Shown here piece after piece: positions 1-9,530 of a stretch of DNA of 64,000 nt. Each line of letters starts with the position of its first letter. The first letter of the stretch is position 1. Source of the DNA: Atrichornis clamosus (Eukaryota > Chordata > Aves > Passeriformes > Menuridae). The stretch is from NCBI GenBank assembly GCA_013400975.1, contig WBMZ01000213.1, positions 124,001 to 188,000 of the forward strand, given 5' to 3'. The notes under the pieces are model-generated. The model was not told the DNA's origin. It did no database searches and saw nothing but the letters and a program-made list of their open reading frames with translations. Made by a program: the position numbers and the translations under genes.

Positions 1-645
1 TTCTCTTTTCCCCCTTTTTCTTTTTTTCTTCCGTTTCCACTTATTGATGGATATTAACTCTCAGTTTATTTCCTAATTAATTATCCATTTTTCCTCTTTT
101 CCCTCTTTATACTTATAGGGGAGGTTTTATCCATACAAATCTCTTTTATATGATGATTACATTCATTTTTTTTAAATCTCCACCTGATTCTTTTTGGGGA
201 TTTTTTTTTTATTGTATGTGTGTGTGCTGTTTTAAGATCTGTAAGCACTTGAAGCACCAATTTTCCTGTAACTATGAACATCCTGTTAAGGTGCTCCTCA
301 GTAATAAAGTACTTGAAAGAAAGAGTGCAGAATTGAATTACAAGTAATTTATTTTTATAGAAACAGTACATCAAGGCCTTGGAAAGATATTACAGAGCCC
401 AAGTAAGAAGGTCTGGGAAGATGACATAAGAGTTGATGTCCCCTTCAGCAAAAGTTTAATCTTTTCATTAATTTATATGGTGTGGTTAGATCAATCTTCC
501 AGGAGAAAGTAGGCCAGCAGCACTCTGAACCCTTGTAATATCTCCTGCAAGCTGCCATTCCTAAGGCACATGCCCGGCACCATCCCTCGCCCAGCTGAGT
601 TTGTACTGAGAGTTGCAGGAGCTGAGGGAAGAATAGAACCTTGAG

Positions 646-680
646 AAAAAAAAAAAAAAAAAGAAAAAAAAAGAAGAAGG
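646..680. repeat. A-rich simple repeat
   Basis: A run of 17 A is followed by G, nine more A and an AAG-type tail. It is low-complexity sequence within the SHOX intron. I saw no SINE or processed copy attached to it. Confidence 0.85.
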
Positions 681-1795
681 ACAAAACCCCCTAGAATAAC
701 CTAGGTACTCCATTTATTTCAGGATTTGCCTCCAGGAGACAGTTGTTTAAAGTGAGGTAGTGGCTTGCTCAGGCAAACCCTGGCTGAGCAGTGTACTGCC
801 TGCTTTCTTTCCACAGTTAAGGAGGGGGTCAAACAGACCCTTCTTCACACTCCAGCTCGGGGCTGTATTTCTTAACTTCCTGCTGTGCCCCGGGAGTGAG
901 GTCAAGGCATGGAGGCCTCCATCTATGCCCACAGAGCCATACCTGTGCCTACGTGTACCCACCTGCACAGATGTATGACCTGCCTCTCCTATAGGCAGAT
1001 ACAGATACACATATATGTGGTCATCCCTTATCTCCAGGGTGTGAAGGCATTTTGTTCAGTGGATGAGTTGCCTTGGTGACTTTTTCTTCTTGAATTTTAG
1101 TTTGGTTTGTGTCTGTTACGCCAAGTACAGAATTTTAATGCTAGAAGAGATTTCCTTCAAGTTTTTCCTGCTCTAGGCCTGCTCAGAGAGCCACAGGTTG
1201 ATCTTATTAATTTCTAGGTAGATTTTTGTTAATTATTTCTATGTTAGGGTTTTTTGTTTCTTTTAATATGACATCTGTTTTGTGGAAGCATTCCCTAGTT
1301 GGCTTGGGGGAAGAGGGAGTATTTTTCCTCTGCCTCAAACTGAAAACTGAATTTTAAAATAATCGATGTGAAGCCACCCAAACAGACAGCTCTGGTGGCC
1401 CCAGGACTACAGTAACCCGGATCTATCTTCAAGATTTCGAAGTCTAATTGGTATTTAGCTGTCTCTGAAGCGAGATAGGAGGGACGGGGGGGAACCTCCA
1501 CCAGATGGGGTGGCATGCATTCATATGCTTGCTGCTCGAATCAGAGCCGGCACCTTTCCCCCCGGCTCTGGCTAATCCCGTCCCTCAGCACCCAAACTGT
1601 CTAGCCTTATTCACGGCGATTGTTTTCTGGCCTTTTCTTTTTATTTTTTCCCATAATGGTCCCATAAAAGAAAAAGTGGGAAGAAAGTAAGGATTAAGGG
1701 AGAGTAAACGGCACTTTTGCGAGGGAAAAAAAAATTTTAAAAGCAGTTGTTCAGTTATTAGAGACTTGTCAACACTATCACCACCCACCACCCTA

Positions 1796-1830
1796 CCCCC
1801 CCCACACACACACACACAAACACACACACA
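1796..1830. repeat. CA dinucleotide microsatellite with C-run
   Basis: A C-run leads into interrupted (CA)n, about 14 CA units with AAAC interruptions, within the SHOX intron. It is likely length-polymorphic. Confidence 0.85.
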
Positions 1831-2056
1831 AAATTTAAACCGTCTTCCTAGGAAACGCAAGAGATGGGCAGATATTCCCAGAGCAGAATTACTGTTTGGC
1901 AGGACAGGTACAGCAGAGTTGCAAACAGCTTGCCCATCACACGTGTCTCCTCTGCCTTCACCTCCCGTTTTGCATGAAACGGGGCACTGTGCTAGGATCC
2001 GCTGGCAGTTAGGAAGTGAGGTGAGGACGTTTCCAGGAACAGAGCCTTTCTCTTAC

Positions 2057-2265
2057 CTGAACCCTAGCTTCAGACAGTCCCAGCCTCTGGCTTAGTTCCT
2101 CCCTCATGAAGGCATCCGGATAGTGAGTCTCATCAAAAAGTCTTTCCAGCTCATTCAGCTGCTCTAGTGTGAAATTGGTTCTGCTTCTCCTTTGTTTAAG
2201 CTTGGTCTGTCCGTCTTCATCTTCTGACTTCACATCTTCCCTCTTCTCTTTGCATTCGTAGATCC
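2057..2265 (-). CDS. SHOX: SHOX homeobox transcription factor, second coding exon (partial gene)
   Basis: This 209-nt exon encodes residues 92-161 of SHOX, a nuclear paired-class homeodomain transcription factor that controls limb skeletal and chondrocyte development. It starts after an acceptor reading CGGCAG (AG at 2266-2267) and ends in CAG before a GTAAGA donor (GT at 2055-2056). The split glycine codon joins in frame with the upstream exon. The translation begins [11 protein letters not shown], followed by an acidic stretch and then the homeodomain from about residue 116 (QRRSRTNF). Homeodomain landmarks F8, F20 and L40 are in place. The exon stops after homeodomain residue 46 (EARVQ), the usual intron site of paired-like genes, so W48, N51 and the rest of the recognition helix are encoded by an exon outside the window. 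The [10 protein letters not shown] linker favours SHOX over its paralogue SHOX2, which has a different sequence there. The exon length equals what I recall for human SHOX exon 3. The reading frame is intact. Confidence 0.96.
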
Positions 2266-2279
2266 CTGCCGGGAAGGGG

Positions 2280-3400
2280 AAGAAGAAAACGACACTGAGC
2301 CTCCCCTCGCACCTCTTCAAAATCCTCTCATACAGGGGTCTCCCTCCTCCCCTCTCTTCGTCCCCAAAATCAGCGGAACTTGTGGGGGCAACTGGCGGGC
2401 GGGCAGGAGGGCCCGGGCAGGCCCAGGAGGGTCGAGAGGGGCTGAGCCCCGCTGCAGGCTCCGTACCGGGCAGGGGCATCTCGCCCGAGGGCGGAGGGAG
2501 GAAGGGAGCCTCTCTGCCTTGCCTGTCTGATGCCACATCAGAAAAACAATACAGATAAATACAAATTAATTTTCTTTCCAGGGTTAGGAGGAAGCCGTGC
2601 CGCCCGTTGGCACGGGCAGTTCAGGGAAGGGATTGGTAGGAAAACTGCCGGCCCCCCGATACCTCCAGGCGGTGGGAAGAGGTGAGGAAAGGGGGTTTCT
2701 CCGTCAACGTTTTCTCCCAAAGTAAAGAGGGTTATGCAAGAAGCTTCCTACTTCTGTCATGGTGAAGCCACTGTGAAAATATTTGCCTCGTAAAAGAAAC
2801 TTTCCCTGGGCCTGAGACTGAGACCGTCCGTCTCTCTCCCCCTTATCACCCCTCTTTCCCCCAAATGACCTGCCAGCGGGTCAAACCCCCCGGTCTCATG
2901 CGGCCCTGTGTGGGTTAGCGGACTCCAGAGCCACGGGTGCCTCCCAGCCCTCCAAAACAGCAGGAACCCTCCCAGCCTTCAGGCAGTCCAACAGGGCTCG
3001 GGGAGAACTTGCGACCAGAGGCAGCCGCTTGTCCCGGGCAGAGGGAAGGAGGGCTGGGGGCGCAGAGGGTAAAACAGTTCCCTTTTTCTGTCTTGGATAG
3101 GGAGATTTCTTTTGCTTTGGCAAATTATTTCCTACTTTTTTTTTATTATTCCCCCTTTTCCTTAATACCAGGAGGCCTAAGGCATTGTACTTCTTTTAGA
3201 TCCAGCTAACGAAAAGAGGAAGAGATGCTGGAGCAGGGGACACCGCTTTAGGCTGAACCGGTTCCCCGGGATCCCCTGCCTGCCTGGGGCGCCCCGCCGG
3301 GTGTATATCCAGCGCGGGCACCGGCGGAGTCCTGGGACGAGCCTGCTCTGACTGTCTCCTTTGTCGTGCCTCACCTTCTGGGCGCTATGGATCAGGAGGG
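2280..3400. other. CpG-rich block around and upstream of SHOX second coding exon
   Basis: By eye, GC content and CpG density are high over roughly 2280-2520 and 2890-3400, compared with the AT-rich desert to the right. CpG blocks spread over the exons and introns of developmental transcription factor genes are common and often Polycomb-marked. Boundaries are approximate and no CpG statistic was computed. Confidence 0.6.
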
Positions 3401-4663
3401 ATTCGCATCTGCAGATGACCCCAAATTAAATCCCTTTTCCCTCACAGAATACACAGGTATTATATACATATGTACGTATGTATACACACACAGAGAAATG
3501 TGCGCATGCACGTATATTAAACTGTATACTTAGGGGCATCCCAAAATGCAAATTATAAACTCCAAATCCTAAATTAATTAAACGTAATAAAGCCTCCTAA
3601 ACTGTATCTGGGCTTAAGTAAGGCCGGATCGAAGCCGAAGCCCTCGTTTTCACTTCCAAAATGAAAACTGTCCCTGTCAGTGATCGTTCTTCCCGGCCCA
3701 GGGCTGATACAGGCTGCATAAAACTTTGGAAGGGTCTGGCCTCCGGATGGGGATATTCGCTGGTTGGTTTTAATGGCATTTTGTTCTCGTTTCTGCTGTA
3801 AAGAGAATCCCTATGAAAAGACGAGGGTGCTAACCCAGCAAATGCCTAGGGAAAATCAAGCGCGTTCAAAAGCTGTCTCTTTGCCGAGGCTACAGCATGT
3901 CCGTGATAGGTATAAAATATTAACTAGCATATCGGTGGGACTGAAATCACACGCCGGAATCAGTTGAAATTAGACTGAAACCTGGCATGAATTTAAACTG
4001 TCACAAGCATCTCAGCTCTTTCCAACTCCTCCCTTCCATCCCCACCCCCAGCCCCTCTCCATAGATTAGATTAACTAAACATACAAACCAGAATTTCGAT
4101 ACGTGGGGAAAAGAGAGAGTAGTAAAGGCTTTTTTTCGTTCGTTCGCATTCTATTGTTAATTCCTGAAGCGTGCCCTGCTTTCATTTTTAAAAATCATCT
4201 TCTGCGCGAATGATTTCCTTAAACTGAACACACTTGTTTTTCAATCTCTGTACCAGAGAAGAAAATTAAGCAGTTCTGAGTGGTACCGGCTTGTGTAGAA
4301 ATACGGGTACCCGAATATGTGATCATACCCCGTTCTTCTGTTTGGGGAGGGGATAGAAAAGAGGGGGGTATTAAATAAACGTTTGGGCTGTAAATTAAAT
4401 CTCCCAATGTTATATTAAACAAGATCAAACAGTAGGAAACAGCTGAAAGGCTGGTTGTTGTTCTCCAACCTATTAACCGGTTTTTATTACCCCAAGCTAG
4501 CCAGTAGCTCCCCAAGCAGGTCCACCTGTCTAACTTGCCTAGAGACACTTTCTCAACTTTCTAATCCCCTCGTCTTTTTTATTCTCTCCTTCCCCTGTGA
4601 GCCGGTGCGTGATTTTTCGTTGGCTTTCTTTTAAAAAAAAATGTGGGGCTTAGTTTAATTTAA

Positions 4664-4687
4664 TTTTTTTTTTTTTTTTTTTTTTTT
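4664..4687. repeat. poly-T tract
   Basis: 24 consecutive T within the SHOX intron at the left edge of the exon-associated CpG-rich block. It is homopolymer with no attached retroelement that I can see. Confidence 0.9.
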
Positions 4688-4689
4688 GC

Positions 4690-5710
4690 TAAAAGGAGTG
4701 GGTGCGGTGCTGCCCTGGCCCAGGTGAGAGGACAGGCAGGGGACCGAGGGACGAGTCGGCCGGGCCGGCCGGTGCCTCTCACCGCAGGGATGTTCTGTCT
4801 CACCGGATCCGGGAAGCTGCCCCACAGCCAGGCTCCTCTCCTCCTTCTCGTCCCTACCGGTCGGAGCCTCTGAGTAGAACAGGCTGACCGACCCAAGACA
4901 AAATGTCCAGGGAGAGCCCTCTCCACATCCCGCTTTCTCCCAGAACAAGCAGCAGCATCCTGACGGCCCGGAAGCAGGAAGAAAAGGTCTCCTAAGGCAT
5001 TAAAACTCCCCGGACAAGGTTTCCTCATACAAAAACACACAGATAGACAAAAACGTCTGACGTGCTGAGCTGCCCCTTCCCCCAGGCGAGTGAACGCCTA
5101 ACGCACCGGATCGATTTCGGATGTGAACGGGGGCTGGCGGGGGGGCAGGACCGAAGTTGTGACTTATTTTTCACGGCTACGCTCACGTTATGCATGCAGG
5201 AGTACGTGTTCCTAAGCCTGTGTTCCCGCCGCTGCGGGAGGGAGGTGACCGCAGGAGGGAGGCAGGATGCGGGAGGCGATCCCGCTCGCCCCGCCGGGGC
5301 CGGGACCGGGGCCACGGTGACAAATTCGCCCCCGCTGCGGAGAGCCAGGGATGGCCGGGGAGGGGACCGGGGCTACCGGCGAAAAGCGCGGGGCGGAGGG
5401 CTCCCAGCCCTACTCTTACCTTCCGCTGTCCTGCCCGTGTTGAACTCCTTCAGTTTGTCCTTGTCGCTCTCTACGTGGTCTTTGAAAAGATGCACCGGGC
5501 AATGGTTGCTGCTCTCGGTCATGTCCTGCAGGTTAGAATCAGAGTTTCCAAGCTCCCTAGAGCGAGCCAACCCGCTCTCCAAAACTTCCCTGTACGTGAT
5601 CGTCTCCTTCTTGTTGCCGCTGCCACTGCCGCTGCTGCTCTCTTTGCTTTTCTGGTCAAAAGATTTGGATACAAAAGCCGTAAGTTCTTCCATGGCTGCC
5701 CGGTGATCTT
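4690..5710. other. CpG-rich block covering SHOX first coding exon
   Basis: CpG-dense sequence (for example around 4740-4780 and 5080-5400) surrounds the first coding exon and its donor. The two long plus-strand frames through this block (starting near 5062 and 5190) run antisense to the exon and are composition artefacts. Confidence 0.65.
5420..5693 (-). CDS. SHOX: SHOX homeobox transcription factor, first coding exon
   Basis: This exon encodes residues 1-91 plus the first base of codon 92. It opens with [15 protein letters not shown], the invariant SHOX/SHOX2 N-terminus, at an ATG in good context (GCCATGG; ATG at 5691-5693). It continues through [16 protein letters not shown], characteristic of SHOX, and a segment containing [10 protein letters not shown]. 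It ends in GAAG before a GTAAGAG donor (GT at 5418-5419). No earlier in-frame ATG occurs in the leader. Residues 19-26 form a Ser/Gly run where mammalian SHOX, as I recall, carries a longer glycine run. The N-terminal part has no DNA-binding domain of its own; it precedes the homeodomain encoded by the exon at 2057-2265, across an intron of 3,154 bp. The exon lies in a CpG-rich block and has a TATA-type promoter just upstream. The C-terminal exons, including the OAR motif, are not in the window. Confidence 0.96.
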
Positions 5711-5820
5711 ATCCACAGAGATCCACTTGTTTTCAATCGGAGATGTGGCCGTCCTTCGCACGCTGTTTTTGCACGTAGAAGATGGGCTGTATAGGGTTAG
5801 ATCACTCCTGCTGTTATTTA
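5694..5820 (-). promoter_or_regulatory. SHOX: probable SHOX 5' leader of the proximal promoter transcript
   Basis: If transcription starts about 30 bp after the TATA box, the leader is about 127 nt. No ATG occurs on the minus strand between 5694 and 5820, so scanning ribosomes would meet the SHOX ATG first. Human SHOX is known to use two promoters: a distal one whose leader carries upstream ATGs, and one within exon 2 with a short leader. The start site is inferred, not observed. Confidence 0.6.
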
Positions 5821-5843
5821 TGCCTTTCAATTTGAGATCACAC

Positions 5844-5851
5844 TATTTATA
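5844..5851 (-). promoter_or_regulatory. SHOX: TATA box of the SHOX proximal promoter
   Basis: The minus strand reads TATAAATA with flanking G on both sides, about 150-158 bp before the SHOX ATG. This is a near-ideal TATA element in the correct orientation. A CCAAT motif lies about 110 bp further upstream (5961-5965, minus). The arrangement fits the exon 2 promoter described for human SHOX. Confidence 0.7.
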
Positions 5852-5960
5852 CATGGCTACCTCAGCCCAACCCCCAGCTCTCCCTGTCTCCAGCAATTAC
5901 TGACTGCTCCATAGTCGCAGGCGGACTCCGAGCAGCTATCTCCCCCACCTCAGTCCAGCA

Positions 5961-5965
5961 ATTGG
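5961..5965 (-). promoter_or_regulatory. SHOX: CCAAT box upstream of SHOX TATA
   Basis: The minus strand reads GCCAATTG here, placing a CCAAT motif roughly 140 bp before the inferred start site, a typical distance. It is a short motif, so the call rests on position. Confidence 0.4.
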
Positions 5966-6041
5966 CTTTCTTTTCATTTCATCACTCTTTGGCATCTTTG
6001 CACCTTGATTTAGGGAGGCAAAGAGGCAACAGCGAAAAAGC

Positions 6042-6083
6042 GGGGGGGGGGCGGGGGGGGGCCGAGAAAGAGAGAGAGAGACA
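6042..6083. repeat. G-run pair followed by GA repeat
   Basis: Ten G, one C and nine G (6042-6061) are followed by a short GA repeat (6069-6081). On the gene's sense (minus) strand this is a CT tract followed by a C-rich tract. It could form a G-quadruplex on the plus strand, or serve as a pyrimidine tract before an upstream acceptor of the SHOX exon. Confidence 0.8.
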
Positions 6084-6089
6084 CAGGAA

Positions 6090-7680
6090 TAAAAGGGAGG
6101 GAGTGGGGAAGAGGAAAACATGAAAATAGGTATCTACATTCTCTGAATGTGTTGCAGAAATGAGAGTCGAGGAAGACTTAATTGATCTTAAGGACATCCT
6201 GTGCGTGGCAACACTGTGAGTAAAAACGGACCCCCAGCTAACCAAATAACTGTGCTGCTGCAATTAAATGTATCGCTGTCAAGAGGAAAAGAAAATGAGT
6301 GTTCAATAAAAAAGGTAATGAACAAAAAGCCGAAGATGTGCATTTGTTGTAATCATTGGAAATTCTACCTAATTTGCTATTTAGCTAATTTATCTTAATT
6401 AAATGGTGAAAATAATCGGCGAAAAAAAAATGCTGTTTTAAAAGTGTTGCCTGTTCTGCTGGCGGTGGGTGGGTGTGCGGATGGGGACGTGCCACTAAAC
6501 AAGTTTCGAAGTGCCTCGGAGATGCGTGTCGATGTGTTCGGAGGATTTGGAGGGGCTGTTTGGCTGGGGGTAACCATAGGTAGGGGTCTCTCCAGCATTG
6601 CATGTGAGCATTGCAGGATCTGTTTTCTTGTTTATTGTTGCTATGTTGTCTGAAGGTACTGTAGAGGGAAATTAAAACCTAAAATGTTTCTCTGGACGTC
6701 GAGCTATGCTGCTGCATGCAGCAGAGGGGTAATTTATTAACGCGGGAGTATGTACACGACAAATAGAGCATTAAACCTTTTTTTTTTTTCCCCTCAACGA
6801 AACATATCTTGCTGGATTTAACATAGATCTGGCAATGATTTCCCCACCTTGTTCTTGGTAGGCTGCAGTTATTTTTGTTGTACTCCTGGAATAATTATTA
6901 TTCTGTGCGCTTGAATAGCTGTCTAAAATTCGTCTCCAGATAACAGCGCCGGCATTTCCAGCGCCTCTCCGCACCGTTTGATCCTCACGCGGAGTCGACT
7001 TCCCAGCTATTTATTTCTGTCTCTTCTCGGGCTTTAATGCGAAAGGTTATTCGGTATTTGAAGGAATTTTGTCCTCTGGTCGTTTGGCTTTTTACGTCCT
7101 TCTCGTTCCCTCTCCCCTGGTTTTAGATAATCAGAACACATCACCACGCCACCCGTCTGTTCTGAATCGAAACCAAAGCAGGCTCCTTGTTGGAGCAAGG
7201 GGCCATTGTTTCTTTTCCGGGGGAGTGTGGGACTGTTCTGAAATTTAGCAGAACATTAAAACACTAAAAATACGTTTAATTAATCCAAAGGTGCCCCCAG
7301 CACCAGAGTTAACACCTCCGCAGGAAGAGGGGAAAAAATAATAATCGAGGAAGCAATTAATAAAAGGCTTAAAAAAAAATCAATCTCCCCCTGTGCGAAT
7401 TTAAAATTATTATCTAGGGGACAAGGATTGATCATTTGATCTCGGCACTGCGGATATCCCTGACATTTATTATATTGTCGTGTCCCGGTGGCATCCTTCC
7501 TCCAGAGCTCGTTTAACAAGTGAGGGAGCCGAGGAAACCTTACAACTTAACAAACAGGTCTTGTCATCGCAAACGCCAATCAAATCCGAGGCTCTAATGT
7601 ATATCACACGGCACCACATAAATAATAAAGGCAAACGATAGACGGGGAAGTAACGTATGGCTGAGGAGCGATCCCGGCAC
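6090..7680. other. non-coding SHOX 5' flank, candidate conserved elements
   Basis: No gene is supported. Sequence at about 6120-6420 and 6830-7680 is unique-looking, with motifs such as TTAATTAAAT (6395-6404), a CCATTGTTT SOX-type site (7202-7210), and GATTGATCATTTGAT (7426-7440). Such texture is typical of conserved non-coding DNA beside developmental genes, but conservation cannot be tested here. Confidence 0.35.
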
Positions 7681-8850
7681 GACACGCTGCTTGTGCCTCT
7701 CTCATGCCGCCTGCGCGTGTAAGGGCTCGTGGTGGATTGTTGCGCAGGCGGGTGCGCAGTGCGAGGGTGTCACGGGCACGCGGGGACACCGGCACCCGCG
7801 CCGGCGTGGGAGAAGCTCCGCACCGGGGCTGGGCCGCCGCTGTGGAAACTTCCCCCATCTCTCGGCTCTACCGGCACCGACCCCCACCGTGCCCAGACTC
7901 CTTCTGCTTCCCTCGCAGCAAGCAGCAAACAAGGATAAATATTTACTGACTTCGCGTCCCCAGCCCCGGAGAGGCACGGTGAGCTTCGGCTTCCCCGGGC
8001 TGCTGGAGTTTGCACCAAGCTCGCCGGATCCCCTCTTTCCTCCCTCTCGCCCCTGTCCCGCTCTCCTCCCCGCAGCTCCCCCCTGCGCCCAGCCCCACTC
8101 CTGCAGTCCACGCGAGCGCCGGGCCGGGCTTCTCCCGGAGACCCCCGGGCCCATCCTGCCACCACTGGGTCTCCTGCCCCGAGTTCGGGAAATTCAACCC
8201 TCCTCATCAAGAGGGGGAAAAAAGCTCTGTTGCCTGTTCCTCATCCCTCCCTCCCTGCTTCCCAGCAGCGCGTGGGCGCTCGGTGGGAAGGCTGGTTGCC
8301 CCCCGCTTCCCGCAACCCGCGGGGCGCAGTTCGGCGCGGAGCAGCCACCGGCCGCCCTCGACGGCAGCAGGGAGGACACTGGGGGGGAGCCTTGCAGCCG
8401 GGGGGAACTTGCCTCAGACTCGCTCCCGAAGAGAAAAGCGAAACAAAGCACCGGAAAGGGAAAGGGAGAACAACCGGGAAAACAATAAAAACAAACAAAC
8501 AAACAAAAAGCCAAAACAAACAAAAAAACCACCCCACTCCACCCCCCCCCCAAAAAAAAACCCCCAACAAACTAAAAAAAACCCGACTAGAGCAAATCTC
8601 AACTCTACCGGGGACCTGGCCTCCACCCCACGCCGCGGACCGTGGCGGGGGCAGGCGGCGGAGGGCGCAAAAGAGCGGGCGGCCCCGCGGGAGCGCACGG
8701 CCCCACTGCGCGCTCCGCGCAAAGAGGATCTCTGCGAGGGATGACGGGCCCGTCCCGTCCTGTCGCAGCGGGGCGGCAGGGAGCGGCGGGAGGCGGGAAG
8801 GGTCCCCGTGCCGCCCCTCTTTGAGAAGCCCGCGTCTTTACGGGGACCTA
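7680..8850. promoter_or_regulatory. CpG island upstream of SHOX
   Basis: About 1.2 kb of strongly GC- and CpG-rich sequence lies 2-3 kb upstream of the first coding exon. It may hold a distal SHOX promoter and non-coding exon 1, or a separate non-coding transcript. I found no convincing TATA box or 5' splice site on the minus strand inside it. Its many long open frames on both strands (up to nearly 300 codons) overlap in several frames and are low-complexity, as expected by chance at this GC content. A low-complexity AAAC/C-run segment at 8482-8583 interrupts it. Confidence 0.6.
8482..8583. repeat. AAAC-rich and C-run low-complexity tract
   Basis: Imperfect (AAAC)n runs into alternating C-runs and A-runs. 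It sits inside the CpG island and looks like expanded simple sequence with no known repeat family. Confidence 0.85.
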
Positions 8851-9530
8851 GGGCAAGGTGGTGCTGGTGGAAAAGTGGGGGGCAATTTTGACCCCACTAC
8901 AAACTTTGGCGGCGGGTTCAGAGAGGAATTACACCTACTGCTGCTCCTGATAATGGGCTGGGGAGGAGGGATGGAGGAAATTATAAAGGGAAGAAGAGAG
9001 AGAGAGAAAAAGGGAGGGAAGGAACTGCCTTCTAAATCCCATTCCCTTGCAAGCGCGGAACTCCTGGGACCCTGTTGCAAAACTAAAAAGCCACCAGAGC
9101 CCCTCGGAGTTTCTCTCTGACCCCGGCTCAGCTCGGCATCCTGGGTGCCCCTTTGCCGTGGCATCAGCCACCCCGCTCTTCCCAATTCCCCCTTGCAGGA
9201 CCGGCCATCAGTGGCACCTTTTGTGGGCTGTCCCGACAGCCTGGCCTGTCGGGTCACCTGCGGGGCACCATGCCCCCAATTCCTCCTCCTCTTCCCTCCC
9301 TACTGCCCCGGGGCACCAGACAGGAGTCCTCTGCTCTGCTGGTAGTCCTAACTGGACAAAAGGGGTGTCCCGTTTATTCCACCCCTCCTTCTTTCTCCAC
9401 TGCCGGCCCTACGGGGCTGATTCCTCTCCACAGAGCCGAGCCCGCCCCCTGGCTGACCCCCCCCGGAGTGAGAGGGGGCATCTGCGAGCAGGGCAGCCTG
9501 GCAGGGGATAGTCCGGACCTTCTACTTCAG
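8850..9530. other. non-coding flank of CpG island
   Basis: Mixed GA-rich (8990-9020) and C-rich sequence trails off the island. The overlapping plus-strand frames are not recognisable proteins. I see nothing else that can be supported. Confidence 0.5.

Larger units (their letters stand above)
1..2056 (-). other. SHOX: SHOX intron following the second coding exon (partial)
   Basis: This is intronic sequence running off the left edge. I looked on the minus strand for the expected next exon (WFQNRRAKCRKQ, end of the homeodomain) and did not find it, so the intron is longer than 2,056 bp. It holds a poly-A-rich tract at 646-680 and a short CA repeat at 1803-1830. A GC-balanced stretch at about 1340-1560 has several CpG dinucleotides and no repeat character, and may be a conserved intronic element. 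The remainder shows nothing I can name. Confidence 0.85.
2266..5419 (-). other. SHOX: SHOX intron between the two coding exons
   Basis: A 3,154-bp phase-1 intron bounded by GTAAGAG (5413-5419) and CGGCAG (2266-2271). CpG-rich sequence flanks both exons (about 2300-2520, 2890-3400 and from 4690 rightward). Between them, 3420-4690 is AT-richer, with short TAAT motifs and a 24-nt poly-T at 4664-4687. Several open frames here are GC-rich chance frames with no recognisable protein content. Confidence 0.9.

Noticed and set aside
2009..2536. 175-codon minus-strand frame containing the homeobox
   Set aside because: Only 2057-2265 is exon. The rest reads through consensus splice sites into introns; the tail after EARVQ departs from every homeodomain.
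5062..5903. Two plus-strand frames of 214 and 237 codons over the SHOX exon
   Set aside because: They run antisense to a proven exon in CpG-rich DNA and show no domain; composition artefacts.
7691..9120. Several long overlapping frames (up to 296 codons) in the CpG island
   Set aside because: Several frames on both strands are open at once, with Pro/Arg/Gly-rich or Lys/Pro low-complexity products. This is expected in GC-rich DNA with few stops.
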